From: Paenibacillus polymyxa
GTDB taxonomy: Bacteria; Bacillota; Bacilli; Paenibacillales; Paenibacillaceae
Length of the DNA stretch: 64,000 bases
Direction: 5' to 3'
Assembly (NCBI RefSeq): GCF_018614975.1
Contig: NZ_JAGGNR010000013.1
Span: 47,463-111,462, forward strand
Part shown: one piece after another, positions 34,832 through 43,359 of the stretch
How the letters are laid out: every line of letters begins with the position of its first letter
How positions within the stretch are numbered: position 1 is the stretch's first letter
The notes under the pieces: generated by a model
Seen by the model: only the letters and a program-made list of their open reading frames with translations
The model's database searches: none
What the model was told of the DNA's origin: nothing
Made by a program: the position numbers and the translations under genes

Positions 34832-35299
34832 TCATTTCGATGATGATTTTGTCCGAAGTGAGGCGGGAATTCGGCGTATCATCTGGTTTAATACCTCGGA
34901 GAGCACAAGGCCTACGGCAATAGCACCGGATAACATAAGTGCCTTGGCGGCCATCTCCATGGCGGCACTGTAGTCATTTTGCACAAAACTTCGCATCGCA
35001 TTATACGCCAGTCCACCAGGAACCAGAGGAATGATGCCTGCAACGCTGAAGATGATGACAGGTGCGCGAAACATGCGAGAGAATACCTGGCTGATGACAC
35101 CTACGGCTATGGTCGCAGCAAGTGTAGCAGGCACCGCATCCGCTGCATATTCAAGCACGATATAGATAATCCAGCCGATCATACCGACAAATCCACCATG
35201 GAGCAGCATGCGCCGGGGGGCGTTGAAGATGATTCCAAATGCGGCTGAAGCGACAAAACTGGTTAAGGCTTGTTCAATAAAATGGAGCATATCCTGCAT
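34832..35299 (-). CDS. Threonine/serine exporter, small subunit (ThrE C-terminal half)
   Basis: This is a membrane protein of 155 residues matching the second half of the ThrE exporter (ThrE_2), with about five hydrophobic segments. Blocks seen are FNAPRRMLLHGGFVGMIGW and PVIIFSVAGIIPLVPGGLAY, the latter shared with ThrE proteins. It lies 9 bp after its large-subunit partner on the same strand. In Corynebacterium both parts are fused; in Firmicutes they are typically split as here. The transported substrate may be threonine, serine or another small metabolite. Confidence 0.85.
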   Translation of the reverse strand: MQDMLHFIEQALTSFVASAAFGIIFNAPRRMLLHGGFVGMIGWIIYIVLEYAADAVPATLAATIAVGVISQVFSRMFRAPVIIFSVAGIIPLVPGGLAYNAMRSFVQNDYSAAMEMAAKALMLSGAIAVGLVLSEVLNQMIRRIPASLRTKSSSK

Positions 35300-35308
35300 T
35301 CCTCCGTC

Positions 35309-36070
35309 TTACATAAAAAGTGAAAATACAACTGCAATGCCAGTACCTATGGCAAAGGCGGTCAGAAATGCCTCGGCTCCCTTGGATAATCCGGAGACCA
35401 GATGTCCGGCCATCAGGTCGCGTACAGCATTGGTAATCAGCAGCCCCGGAACGAGCGGCATAACCGAACCAATGATGATTTTGTCCCGTTCATAACCCGC
35501 TCCCATATAGATCAGGAGAAAAGCGAGTAAGCCAATAACAAAGGATGCCGTAAGCTCGGCAAAAAATTTGACCCGTACCAACCGGTGAAAGGAAATAACG
35601 GCTGCATAACCTATGCCCCCGCAGATCAGCGCCGGAAGAAAGTCGCTCCAGCCCCCGCCAAACATAATGGTAAAACAACCACTGGATAACGCTGCGGCCG
35701 TAAGCTGCACAGCCGTTGAATAGGAGGAGGGCTTGCCTTCGATCTGTATCAACAGATCATGGGCTTCCTGAGCGGATAGCTCACCTTGTCCAATGCGGCG
35801 GGAGACCGCATTCACCTCGGACACCTTGTCCAGATCCGTCGTACGCTCGGAGATGCGAATCAGCTTGGCGGGTTCGGTTGCATCAACAGAGAAGAAGATG
35901 CCTGTCGGGACAACGTAACTGTGCGAATGGGGTAAACCCAGCGCAGCCGCCATACGTTTCATCGTATCTTCCACACGGTAGGTTTCACCACCGCTTTGCA
36001 GCATGATTTTGCCTGCGAGCAGACAGATGGCAATCACGCGGGATTGTTCAGTAGGGTTGCTGCCAATCAT
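35309..36070 (-). CDS. Threonine/serine exporter, large subunit (ThrE N-terminal half)
   Basis: This 253-residue protein matches the ThrE PF06738-type domain. A soluble N-terminal part includes LLAGKIMLQSGGETYRVEDT and PTGIFFSVD. Five or so membrane segments begin near residue 115, and IIIGSVMPLVPGLLITNAVR occurs in the last third. The ATG at 36070 (MIGSNPTEQ) starts just before the conserved region; the frame stays open to 36202, but no strong ribosome binding site was seen for either choice, so the start is uncertain. It forms an operon with the small subunit. Confidence 0.85.
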   Translation of the reverse strand: MIGSNPTEQSRVIAICLLAGKIMLQSGGETYRVEDTMKRMAAALGLPHSHSYVVPTGIFFSVDATEPAKLIRISERTTDLDKVSEVNAVSRRIGQGELSAQEAHDLLIQIEGKPSSYSTAVQLTAAALSSGCFTIMFGGGWSDFLPALICGGIGYAAVISFHRLVRVKFFAELTASFVIGLLAFLLIYMGAGYERDKIIIGSVMPLVPGLLITNAVRDLMAGHLVSGLSKGAEAFLTAFAIGTGIAVVFSLFM

Positions 36071-36224
36071 ACCCGTCTCGACTTGTGAAAGGGGTGATGA
36101 ATCATGACGTATGTATTCCAACCGGATCAAGCTCCGTTTCATATGAGATATGGGGTGTTGCGACACCATTGTATCATATTTCACACGCTTGCAAGGAATC
36201 ATACCGCACCATCGCCAAGACCAT

Positions 36225-36272
36225 AAAAAAGCTTCGTTCCCAAGACTTGAAAATCTCAGGAGCGAAGCTTCT
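36225..36272 (-). terminator. Terminator after the Sm-like small gene
   Basis: On the minus strand AAGCTTCG pairs with CGAAGCTT, the right arm running into six T. The loop holds a further short TGAGATTTTCAAGTCTTGG sequence. It ends the gene at 36306-36611. Confidence 0.85.
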
Positions 36273-36305
36273 TGGAACAGCTTCGGATATAGAAGTACAA
36301 TACCA

Positions 36306-36611
36306 CTACATCAACAGTGTGATAACCAACAATTCATACAGCACCAGCGGCAAAATCGTCGGTCCAAACAAGGCGCGCGGTTCAGGGTATCCATGCATCG
36401 GGGTAACCTGGAGATACAAAATCCCCCGGTCTGCACTGATGATGACACCTTCCCACACTTGCCCATCGATATTCTGGACGTGTACTTTCTTGCCAATATG
36501 CTGCCGGGCTGTATGATGAAGCATATTCCGCACACTTTGCACGGATTGAAGCATCGGTTGATTGGCTTGATACACGACACGCATGGATGGCGTGGATGTG
36601 GATTCAGACAT
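36306..36611 (-). CDS. Small hypothetical protein with Sm-like strand pattern
   Basis: I do not recognise the family. The 101-residue product has a helical N-terminal half (VRNMLHHTARQHIGK). A strand-rich segment, KKVHVQNIDGQVWEGVIISA then RGILYLQV, resembles the Sm/LSm barrel pattern. The C-terminus is hydrophobic (ILPLVLYELLVITLLM), possibly a membrane anchor. The ATG at 36611 has GGAAGGG about 11 nt upstream. A strong terminator follows. The RNA-binding idea is an inference from fold pattern only. Confidence 0.65.
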   Translation of the reverse strand: MSESTSTPSMRVVYQANQPMLQSVQSVRNMLHHTARQHIGKKVHVQNIDGQVWEGVIISADRGILYLQVTPMHGYPEPRALFGPTILPLVLYELLVITLLM

Positions 36612-36675
36612 GATGCACAACCCTTCCTCAAAATAAGTTCTTACTTCAAGGTATGCATCTGCCTATAAAAGGTGA

Positions 36676-37719
36676 TCACACAAACGCCATCTCAAGGCTC
36701 CCGCGTCCATTTTCATAAGTGACTTTGCCCAATGCTCCATTCACAAAGGTGAGCTGGGGCGGAATATGACCAAGATCCACATCGTACAGTACAGGGACAT
36801 CCAGATCCCCAAGTGCAGAGGATAGGGCATCGGTGAAATTAAAATCCGCTGTATCGGAATAACCCGCAGGTCGGCCGAACATGAAGCCTTTTACGCCAGC
36901 AAACCAGCCGGCCTGTCTCATCTGCCACAGATGACGGTAGATATCCCCCGCACTCATCTCACAGCTTTCCAGATACCAGATGGCTCCTTCGACTGCACAG
37001 TATTGCTCCAGATACGATTGGACAGGTGCATACGGGGTGCCGATCAGACAGGTGATTGTATCCATACAACCGCCGATCAGCCGACCGGAGAAGGCCGCAG
37101 AGGTATCCGCATCTTCCGAGTGGCCGAGCTGTTTCCAGCGGGAAGGTGTATCCAGATTGAATCCAGGCAGTTCCATTTTCCATGCCGATTGATAATGCGT
37201 GGAAGACGATTGAGTGATCTGTCCGCCGTATTCGTTCTGTAACACATCAATCCAGCGCGCAGTCACGGGATCGAGGGCGTTTGATCTTAGATCCACATAA
37301 TTGGTGCCATGTGCTGATGCAGTTCCGGTGATCAGGGTATATGCGAATAAAAAGGTACTGATATCCGAATATCCCATGACCCATTTGGGCGGCAATGTTT
37401 TCAAAGCTTCCCAATCCAGCAGGGGCAGGATATCCATCAGAAACTCCCCACCCCATGGAGGGATAATGGCTTGAATATTGGGATTGCGGAAAAATTCATT
37501 CATCTCTTCAGCGCGTTCCTCTTTAGAGGCACTCACACATTTGGTGTTGTGGCGGAGCGATGGGCTTTCCATCACGCCAAAACCAAGGCACTCCATATTG
37601 CGTTTGCTTTCCTCAAGATAATGGTGCAGAGATTCGCCTACACCGCTGGAAGGGGCTGCCACACCGATCATGTCCCCTTGCGCGAGTGGTTGCGGATAAC
37701 GGATGGAACGGTTATTCAT
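36676..37719 (-). CDS. S66-family LD-carboxypeptidase-like peptidase
   Basis: This serine peptidase of the S66 family has 347 residues. Members trim murein tetrapeptides or, in the MccF branch, inactivate microcin C-like compounds. Seen: an N-terminal Rossmann-like part with VAAPSSG, IPPWGGEFLMDILPLLDW, and the nucleophile Ser in VMGYSDISTFL near residue 120. The later Glu and His are in YLESCEMSAGD and DLGHIPPQ. The ATG at 37719 has AAAGGGTG 8 nt upstream. It is not next to recycling genes. The MccF-like form is favoured by its length. Confidence 0.82.
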   Translation of the reverse strand: MNNRSIRYPQPLAQGDMIGVAAPSSGVGESLHHYLEESKRNMECLGFGVMESPSLRHNTKCVSASKEERAEEMNEFFRNPNIQAIIPPWGGEFLMDILPLLDWEALKTLPPKWVMGYSDISTFLFAYTLITGTASAHGTNYVDLRSNALDPVTARWIDVLQNEYGGQITQSSSTHYQSAWKMELPGFNLDTPSRWKQLGHSEDADTSAAFSGRLIGGCMDTITCLIGTPYAPVQSYLEQYCAVEGAIWYLESCEMSAGDIYRHLWQMRQAGWFAGVKGFMFGRPAGYSDTADFNFTDALSSALGDLDVPVLYDVDLGHIPPQLTFVNGALGKVTYENGRGSLEMAFV

Positions 37720-37813
37720 TGTGAAAACACCCTTTCCTGTGAACATTGCTCATCTTCATGAATATTTCCATTATATAGATTAATCCGATTATTGAAAGCT
37801 TGTTGAGTTTAGA

Positions 37814-39148
37814 TTAAGGGTTCACAGGAATATCCAACGAGAAGGGGGACTTAATTTTCATCGGATAGGTGGAGATGTTCATCTTCACTTCCCCTTTTAA
37901 CTTAGCTCCGTTTTCGATAGTAGAAGAAACAATCGTATGACTGTCATCCGTTCCCTCTCCACTACTCCAACTGGAGCCAGGAACTTCATATGATTTCCCT
38001 GCACTGTCTGTAACTTTCTTGAAAGTGAGAACGAACCCACCGTCCATCCTGCCAGCAACTGAGAAGTCAATAATTAGATCTTTGCCTTCGACCTTACTGC
38101 CTACCATCTTCAATCCAGGTGGGCCCCCTGTAATCCGGTGTGACTTCAGATCAAGGGTAAGATCCAGCTCATCTTTATCCAATCCGGAGAAGCCAGATCC
38201 CTGTAACGTCAGCTTTTTCGGTATGGAGAAGTACATGCTTTCGAAATAAATGGAACGTTCATCCTCACCTGTTGAGGTATCTGTTCTCCACGCGAGGCCT
38301 TGCTCATCGACCAGTTGAAGATCGCTGAGGCCAAATATCTTTTTGGTATTCTTTGGATCAAAATTCACATCAAGTACAAGACGGGTTGGATACAGAGTAG
38401 CCTGTTTCACATCAATACGCTGCCCATCCACCGTTAACGCCTGATTCACAGGGATGACTTTTTTCATGCCTTTGGTAAGATTCTTATCTACCGGGAACGT
38501 TATTTTCCACTTTTCTGCACTCGTTGTATCTTCGGACTTAAACACGACGCTCAGCTCTTCAGGAGGAGAGGTTCCATCCGTGAAGATCACGTCTATCATA
38601 TTTTCATTCACATTCTCGTCTGGAGAAGGCTTTGGATAAGCGTAACTAAACGCAACAGGAAGATCTTTACCGTTCTCATCGAGCAAATCAATGTCATAGT
38701 TGAATTTTTCGGGATCTTTCATACCTTTCATCGTGTAAAAAATGACCATACGTGACTCGTCTGTGATAATGCCATCAATGGTCAAGGAAGTACCATCATG
38801 CTCGTCGGTGACGCCGACCTTCTGTAAGAGGGACTGATCAATCGCCATCATTAATCCTTTGTCTTGGCGAATCATACTCACAATGCCTTCCATTCCCGGC
38901 AACTGCTCCACGAAGGACGCAAAAGCGGGAGAGACACGGATACATCCGGTAAATAGCAGGATGAAGGCCGCTGCCGAGATGGAACTCATATACCAGCGCA
39001 GCCGGGACTTGCGTTTGCGGGCAGCCTGGCGGATTCCGGACTGAACAGCCTGATGGGCAGCATCCGGTACAGGGATGGTTTCATATTCCGTCTTGCGAGC
39101 GTTCAGCCGTTCTTCCAATGCGTCAAATGATTTTTGTTCATCCGTCAT
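37814..39148 (-). CDS. DUF4179-type membrane anti-sigma factor
   Basis: This single-pass membrane protein has 444 residues and is co-transcribed with an ECF sigma gene it likely inhibits. The cytoplasmic N-terminal 50 residues are charged. A membrane segment is at about 52-70 (YMSSISAAAFILLFTGC). The outer part holds a DUF4179-like domain with SPAFASFVEQLPGMEGIVSM, then a long beta-rich region. Its start overlaps the sigma stop by 4 bp (ATGA), ensuring balanced synthesis. The signal it senses is unknown. Confidence 0.87.
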   Translation of the reverse strand: MTDEQKSFDALEERLNARKTEYETIPVPDAAHQAVQSGIRQAARKRKSRLRWYMSSISAAAFILLFTGCIRVSPAFASFVEQLPGMEGIVSMIRQDKGLMMAIDQSLLQKVGVTDEHDGTSLTIDGIITDESRMVIFYTMKGMKDPEKFNYDIDLLDENGKDLPVAFSYAYPKPSPDENVNENMIDVIFTDGTSPPEELSVVFKSEDTTSAEKWKITFPVDKNLTKGMKKVIPVNQALTVDGQRIDVKQATLYPTRLVLDVNFDPKNTKKIFGLSDLQLVDEQGLAWRTDTSTGEDERSIYFESMYFSIPKKLTLQGSGFSGLDKDELDLTLDLKSHRITGGPPGLKMVGSKVEGKDLIIDFSVAGRMDGGFVLTFKKVTDSAGKSYEVPGSSWSSGEGTDDSHTIVSSTIENGAKLKGEVKMNISTYPMKIKSPFSLDIPVNP

Positions 39149-39660
39149 GAGGATGCATCTCCTTTCGTTTCAAGTTGATCACGGAGCTGTCCGAGTGCCC
39201 GATGTAATCGGGATTTTACGGTTCCGGTCGGGATTTCGAGAATATCGGCAACTTCAGTTAAGGAGAAACCTTCGAAATAACTCAGAATAATAATCTGTTT
39301 GCAATCCCGGTCAAGGGTGGATACAGCGGCAGCAAGATCGGGATCTGCAGGACGATCCCAACTGCTGGATTCATGAATCTCGGTGACGGGACTGAACCGA
39401 CTTTTGCGTTTGCGTTCGTCCGCACAGTAGTTGAGCAGAATGCGGATGAGCCAAGTGCCGAAGTAGGAGGGCTCTTTTAATTTTTTGAGTTTACGGAACG
39501 CCCGGAAGGTTGATTCCTGAATCGCTTCGAGCGCATCGCCTTCATTGTGCAGGTAGGCATAGGCGATACGGTACAGTCGGCTCTGATGTAATTCCATTAA
39601 CGCTGCAAAAGCCTCGGCATCCCCTTTTTGTGCGGCGATGGTGAGCTGAGTAGGGGTCAC
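39145..39660 (-). CDS. ECF-type RNA polymerase sigma factor
   Basis: This alternative sigma factor has 171 residues. Region 2 (about 10-75) includes LYRIAYAYLHNEGDALEAIQ and FRAFRKLKKLKEPSYFGTWL. Region 4 (about 110-165) includes IIILSYFEGFSLTEVADIL and GTVKSRLHRALGQLR. The start is GTG, with AGGAGG 6 nt upstream. It is the first gene of the sigma/anti-sigma operon. An ECF-like promoter 32 nt before the start suggests autoregulation. Confidence 0.94.
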   Translation of the reverse strand: MTPTQLTIAAQKGDAEAFAALMELHQSRLYRIAYAYLHNEGDALEAIQESTFRAFRKLKKLKEPSYFGTWLIRILLNYCADERKRKSRFSPVTEIHESSSWDRPADPDLAAAVSTLDRDCKQIIILSYFEGFSLTEVADILEIPTGTVKSRLHRALGQLRDQLETKGDASS

Positions 39661-39691
39661 ATGGCTCCTCCTTTCATGGATATGTTGAGTA

Positions 39692-39719
39692 TTAGACCGT
39701 GTAAGGCGTCAAACGGTTC
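39692..39719 (-). promoter_or_regulatory. Candidate ECF-dependent promoter of the sigma operon
   Basis: On the minus strand GAACC (39719-39715) and GTCTAA (39697-39692) are separated by 17 nt. This resembles Bacillus ECF promoters with an AAC-type -35 and a GTC-type -10. It lies just upstream of the sigma gene, the usual place for autoregulation. Confidence 0.5.
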
Positions 39720-39773
39720 TTATTTCCTGAAAAAAATATGATGGATCGCGATTTCTATATAAGGTGAACTATA

Positions 39774-39904
39774 TTTACACGATAACGTAGAGGACAGAAA
39801 TAACCTGAAGAAGCGGAGCGTTCACCTTTGTAAAAGTGAATTAAAAAAATTTGGGGATAACAGCGATCGGAGGGTTGTTCTGTCATCGGAGTGGCAAGTG
39901 TAAA
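39774..39904 (+). repeat. Dispersed TTTACAC-ended repeat, copy 2
   Basis: A 131-bp copy of the element at 3837-3986, here in plus orientation. It opens with TTTACACGATAACG, contains CTGAAGAAGCGGAGCGTTC and GGGGATAACAGCGATCGG, and ends in AGTGTAAA. It is about 20 bp shorter than copy 1 because of small internal gaps. It lies between the sigma operon promoter and the ankyrin gene terminator. Confidence 0.85.
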
Positions 39905-39962
39905 TATTCTTTAGCTCAACTTATATAGCCTCCCGATAGAGGTATGTAATCGAACAACAAAT

Positions 39963-40008
39963 AACCGTCAGACCTTCTCTTTGTACTCCAAAAAGAGTTC
40001 TGGCGGTT
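39963..40008 (-). terminator. Terminator after the ankyrin-repeat gene
   Basis: AACCG-CAGA and CTCTTT on one side pair with AAAGAG and CTGGCGGTT on the other, giving a long imperfect stem. On the minus strand it is followed by a T-rich but interrupted tail. Confidence 0.65.
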
Positions 40009-40038
40009 GTTCATGTTATTGTCCAATCTACCTAAACA

Positions 40039-40566
40039 TTATTGCTGCTGAGCTGCAACGGCTGCTCGCAGACATGAAGCTGTAGACGTGTTACCACGTT
40101 CAAGTGCAATGTCCAGTGGGGTCTGACCCGCTGAGTTCAGCGCATGTGGATCTGCACCATGCTGGATTAACATCTCGATAAGTTCGATCTGATCCGTATG
40201 AAATGCTGCGGAGTGCAACGCATATTGTCCATCGCTGTCCAGAATACTCGTGGATGCCCCATGTTCGAGTAAAAGTTGGATAACTTCTGGCGAACGTTCT
40301 CCCGCAAGCGCGGCATGCAGTGCAGTATTGGACGGAATAAAGGAAATCTTGGAATGAGAAAGGGTGTTAACATCGGCTCCATGCTCCAGAAGAAGACGAA
40401 CTGCTCCTGCTTGTCCATAATGAGAGGCATATCCCAGCGGAGTTAACCCATCCTGATTTTCAGTATTGGTGAGTTCCGGGTGAAAATTGAGCAATAATTG
40501 CAGGTTGGCCAAATCTCCAGACTGTGCAGCCTGAAATAGTTGATTAATCTGTTCTGCGTGATTCAT
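40039..40566 (-). CDS. Ankyrin-repeat protein
   Basis: This soluble 175-residue protein is made of about four ankyrin repeats. Repeat signatures are DGLTPLGYASHYGQAGAVRL, NTALHAALAGERSPEVIQLL, GQYALHSAAFHTDQIELIEM and GQTPLDIALERGN. LLEHGAD or its equivalent recurs at the end of the units. The start has GGAGG 9 nt upstream. Such proteins bind other proteins; the partner is unknown, and the gene is monocistronic. Confidence 0.92.
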   Translation of the reverse strand: MNHAEQINQLFQAAQSGDLANLQLLLNFHPELTNTENQDGLTPLGYASHYGQAGAVRLLLEHGADVNTLSHSKISFIPSNTALHAALAGERSPEVIQLLLEHGASTSILDSDGQYALHSAAFHTDQIELIEMLIQHGADPHALNSAGQTPLDIALERGNTSTASCLRAAVAAQQQ

Positions 40567-40635
40567 AAAGGAATACCTCCATCTGATGAGATAATGTAAT
40601 TATAGATATTCCTCTTCAGAGGTTCTTCTTCATAA

Positions 40636-41499
40636 TCACCTTTTTGCCCGCAGCTGGGAAGGTGAGCTATGGAAGCGTCTAGTGAATAATGAACTGAACG
40701 AACCAAGGCTTTCGAAGCCCACATCATAACAGATATTGGTGACAGACCTGTCCGAATCTAGCAAAAGCCCCTTCGCAGCCAATAGTCTACATTCAGTCAG
40801 ATAACGATGGGGTGAAGTACCAAACAACTTTTTATAACTGCGTAGAAAATGATTCACGGATAGTTGTGCAGCCGATGCTGTCTGTTCTAGCGTTAAAGGC
40901 TGATCATAGTAGGCGGAGATATACTCATGCCCGATATACACTCTTCGGTACAACTCTTCTCTGGTTGAACGTCTGATCATATCCAGTTCGTTGATCTCTT
41001 GCTGAACGTTACGGTGTAGATCCAGCATGTGAACAGCAAGCTGATGAAGCTGCTCCGCCATTGCCCAGGAATCCAGCGTGTCTTGACTGTACAAATTCCG
41101 CAAATGATTCAGGGCTGCGCCAAGTCGATTATCCATCGCGTATGTACGTTCTACCCACTCCATCTTGCTTGAGGGGGAATAACTATACGGCTCATCAAGT
41201 AGCCGAAGATCACTGCGAATTAAATTCCGCCCGATCTCTTCCACATAACCGGGAGGAAAGAAGATACAGAAGGATTCAACTGGAGTAGATGAATCAATGT
41301 GAAGACTATATTCCTGACCCTCATTCAGAAGCAGATAGTTCTCATTATTGACTGCGAAGTGACCGCGTCCCGCTTCATAGAGCGTTTTTCCGTTACGGAA
41401 TGTTTTCAGTGATAGCGAGCTGCTGCCTTTCCAATCGAATTGAGAACTCGATTCATGCAGAATGAAGGGTACAGGATGAGGAAGAGGACTCTCCAACAC
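40636..41499 (-). CDS. AraC-family transcriptional regulator
   Basis: This regulator of about 287 residues has an N-terminal cupin-like sensing domain (about 1-150) and a C-terminal double helix-turn-helix domain (about 185-285). The second HTH carries VTNICYDVGFESLGSFSSLF, typical of the family, and LEQTASAAQLSVNHFLRSYK is the first. I prefer the GTG at 41499, 9 nt after GGAGG; a TTG at 41505 is only 3 nt from it. It lies just downstream of the GNAT-Nudix gene on the same strand (18 bp), so the two may be co-transcribed. Confidence 0.9.
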   Translation of the reverse strand: MLESPLPHPVPFILHESSSQFDWKGSSSLSLKTFRNGKTLYEAGRGHFAVNNENYLLLNEGQEYSLHIDSSTPVESFCIFFPPGYVEEIGRNLIRSDLRLLDEPYSYSPSSKMEWVERTYAMDNRLGAALNHLRNLYSQDTLDSWAMAEQLHQLAVHMLDLHRNVQQEINELDMIRRSTREELYRRVYIGHEYISAYYDQPLTLEQTASAAQLSVNHFLRSYKKLFGTSPHRYLTECRLLAAKGLLLDSDRSVTNICYDVGFESLGSFSSLFTRRFHSSPSQLRAKR

Positions 41500-41517
41500 T
41501 TGCAAGCACCTCCAAGC

Positions 41518-42618
41518 TTAATTCTGGTTATATAACTTCTTCACAGCTTCCAGCCCAGGCACGGCAAAGCAGGCGAGTGGAGAGGGCAGATCATTCAATG
41601 GAAACCAACCGATCTCACCGATGGCTCCGCCTTCTTCCAGATTACGAGCATGGCCGCCAATCACCTTGGTGGAATAGAGCACGGATATCCAATGTTCCTT
41701 CTGCTCTGGCTGGATCGTCTCCGCCGTACAGAGCAGACTGTCAATGGAGATATCCAGATTCACTTCCTCCTTGATTTCACGGATGACGGCAGCTTCCAAT
41801 GATTCATAGGGATCTACTTTCCCGCCAGGAATACTCCAGGTGTGCTGTTCGGGCTGGCGATTCCGCCAGGCGAGAAGCACTTCGCCCCGTTCATTCAGGA
41901 TGACCGCGCCTACGCCGATGCGAGGTGAAATGTCAGATTCACCTTTTGGAACAGAACTTAATTCCGACAGGGAGAGCGCAGCATGTTCATTCCCATTACG
42001 CTGTGAGATACTACTCGCGTCCATTTCCCCAGATTGAGGAGTGCGAGTAGACTGGAATGACAATGGAAGCCCAGACTGTACCGACCATTCTTCGGCAAGG
42101 ATACTCATCGAGATCAGGTCGTAATGCAGGCCATCCCGCAAAACTGCAGAACGCTGGCGACCCTCTTCCCGGAATCCGGCTTTCAGGTATGCGCGTCTCG
42201 CGGCTTCATTGTATTCGATAACTTCCAGCGCAATCCGGTTCAGGTTCAATTCGTGGAAGCCATATCGAAGAATTAGAGCAAGAGCATCGCTGCCGTAACC
42301 TTTACCCCGATCATTTTCTTCGCCGATACCAATGGCCAGACGAGCGGAGCGATTGTTCCATTCAATCCGGTAGAGGGCTGTGAATCCAATGAATCGGTTA
42401 CCCTCCAGTGTACGTAATGCGAATTCAAATCCGTTGTCTCGGCGGACAGAGGAGGACCCTGTCTCATCCGGCGTTAACGGGATCGCGATATCGGTATCCA
42501 TGTTGCGCAAATATTCATAATCGTCTGTGAAGCGGGAGAGACGCATGCAATCTTCCGGGCATGGGGCCGCTAATCTGACTTTGGAACCTTGAAAACCATT
42601 TAAATGACGTGGAGACAT
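41518..42618 (-). CDS. GNAT acetyltransferase - Nudix hydrolase fusion
   Basis: This two-domain enzyme has 366 residues. The N-terminal GNAT domain (about 10-175) resembles RimJ/RimL-type acetyltransferases, with GEENDRGKGYGSDALALILR and YNEAARRAYLKAGFREEG. A Ser-rich linker of about 50 residues follows. The C-terminal Nudix domain (about 230-366) carries GGKVDPYESLEAAVIREIKE; the canonical Gly after EEx is replaced by Asn (EEVNL). AGAGGTG lies upstream of the ATG. Such fusions suggest modification and hydrolysis of linked metabolites, but no substrate can be named. Confidence 0.88.
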   Translation of the reverse strand: MSPRHLNGFQGSKVRLAAPCPEDCMRLSRFTDDYEYLRNMDTDIAIPLTPDETGSSSVRRDNGFEFALRTLEGNRFIGFTALYRIEWNNRSARLAIGIGEENDRGKGYGSDALALILRYGFHELNLNRIALEVIEYNEAARRAYLKAGFREEGRQRSAVLRDGLHYDLISMSILAEEWSVQSGLPLSFQSTRTPQSGEMDASSISQRNGNEHAALSLSELSSVPKGESDISPRIGVGAVILNERGEVLLAWRNRQPEQHTWSIPGGKVDPYESLEAAVIREIKEEVNLDISIDSLLCTAETIQPEQKEHWISVLYSTKVIGGHARNLEEGGAIGEIGWFPLNDLPSPLACFAVPGLEAVKKLYNQN

Positions 42619-42729
42619 GTTGCACCTCTTTTATTCGATATGTAATCATTCGTTTCTTCTCATTATACTACGAATAAGAGAGGATACCGAAAAATGGGAC
42701 CAAACAGCGTACACTCAGGGGAAAAAGAC

Positions 42730-42756
42730 AAAAAAAAGCAGCCATCATGGGCTGCT
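42730..42756 (-). terminator. Terminator after orphan flgB
   Basis: On the minus strand AGCAGCC pairs with GGCTGCT around a 6-nt loop and runs straight into seven or eight T. Confidence 0.92.
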
Positions 42757-42765
42757 GTACATTCA

Positions 42766-43176
42766 TTATTTCAAATCATTCAATAAATTTTTCATTTTTT
42801 TGTAATGTCCACTGACCCGATCGACCATGTAGTTATACATGAGCTGATTCTCCGAAAGATTTGCCATTTCCTTGTCAATATCAACGTTATTGTTGTTATT
42901 GTTCATGGATGTTTCATTGTTCTCCACAATCCGGTACTTCACAATTGAAGCATTGGGATCGCTAATAGGGAAGTGTTTTTCATGAGTCCGCTTCATGTTG
43001 AGCTGGTCTGATTTGCCATTCTCAACGATCCGTCTCAGCTCTTCCTGAAACTCTACCGTTTTCTTTTTGTAGTTGGGCGTGTCTGCATTAGCAATGTTAT
43101 TGGTAATGGCACTGTGCTGTGCAGTAAGCGCTTGTAACAGTGATTCGTTACGTCTTGTCGTATTCGTTTCGATCAC
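42766..43176 (-). CDS. flgB: FlgB-like flagellar basal-body rod protein (orphan)
   Basis: This is a rod-protein homologue of 136 residues. The N-terminal rod motif is ITNNIANADTPNYKKKTVEF, and the C-terminal helix ENQLMYNYMVDRVSGHYKKM matches FlgB/FlgC ends. A poly-Asn run (MNNNNNNVD) lies in the middle. The GTG at 43176 is chosen because AAGGAG sits 9 nt before it; the longer frame starts inside that site. FlgB is normally in the fla/che operon with flgC and fliE. Here it is monocistronic between a Nudix fusion and speD, so it may be a second copy or an adapted paralogue. Confidence 0.8.
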   Translation of the reverse strand: MIETNTTRRNESLLQALTAQHSAITNNIANADTPNYKKKTVEFQEELRRIVENGKSDQLNMKRTHEKHFPISDPNASIVKYRIVENNETSMNNNNNNVDIDKEMANLSENQLMYNYMVDRVSGHYKKMKNLLNDLK

Positions 43177-43359
43177 GGGCTCAGTCTCCTTCACTGTAGA
43201 TTGTACAGTTACTTCTATAATAAGAAATAAAGTTGCACACTGTCAACATAACAAAGAAAAAGACAAGCACATGCTGGAGGTCCCCTGAATAGAAGAACCC
43301 TGCCTTCATGAAATCTTGTCTTAGACCTTGCCCATATGGATCAGTGTTGAACAACCTCT

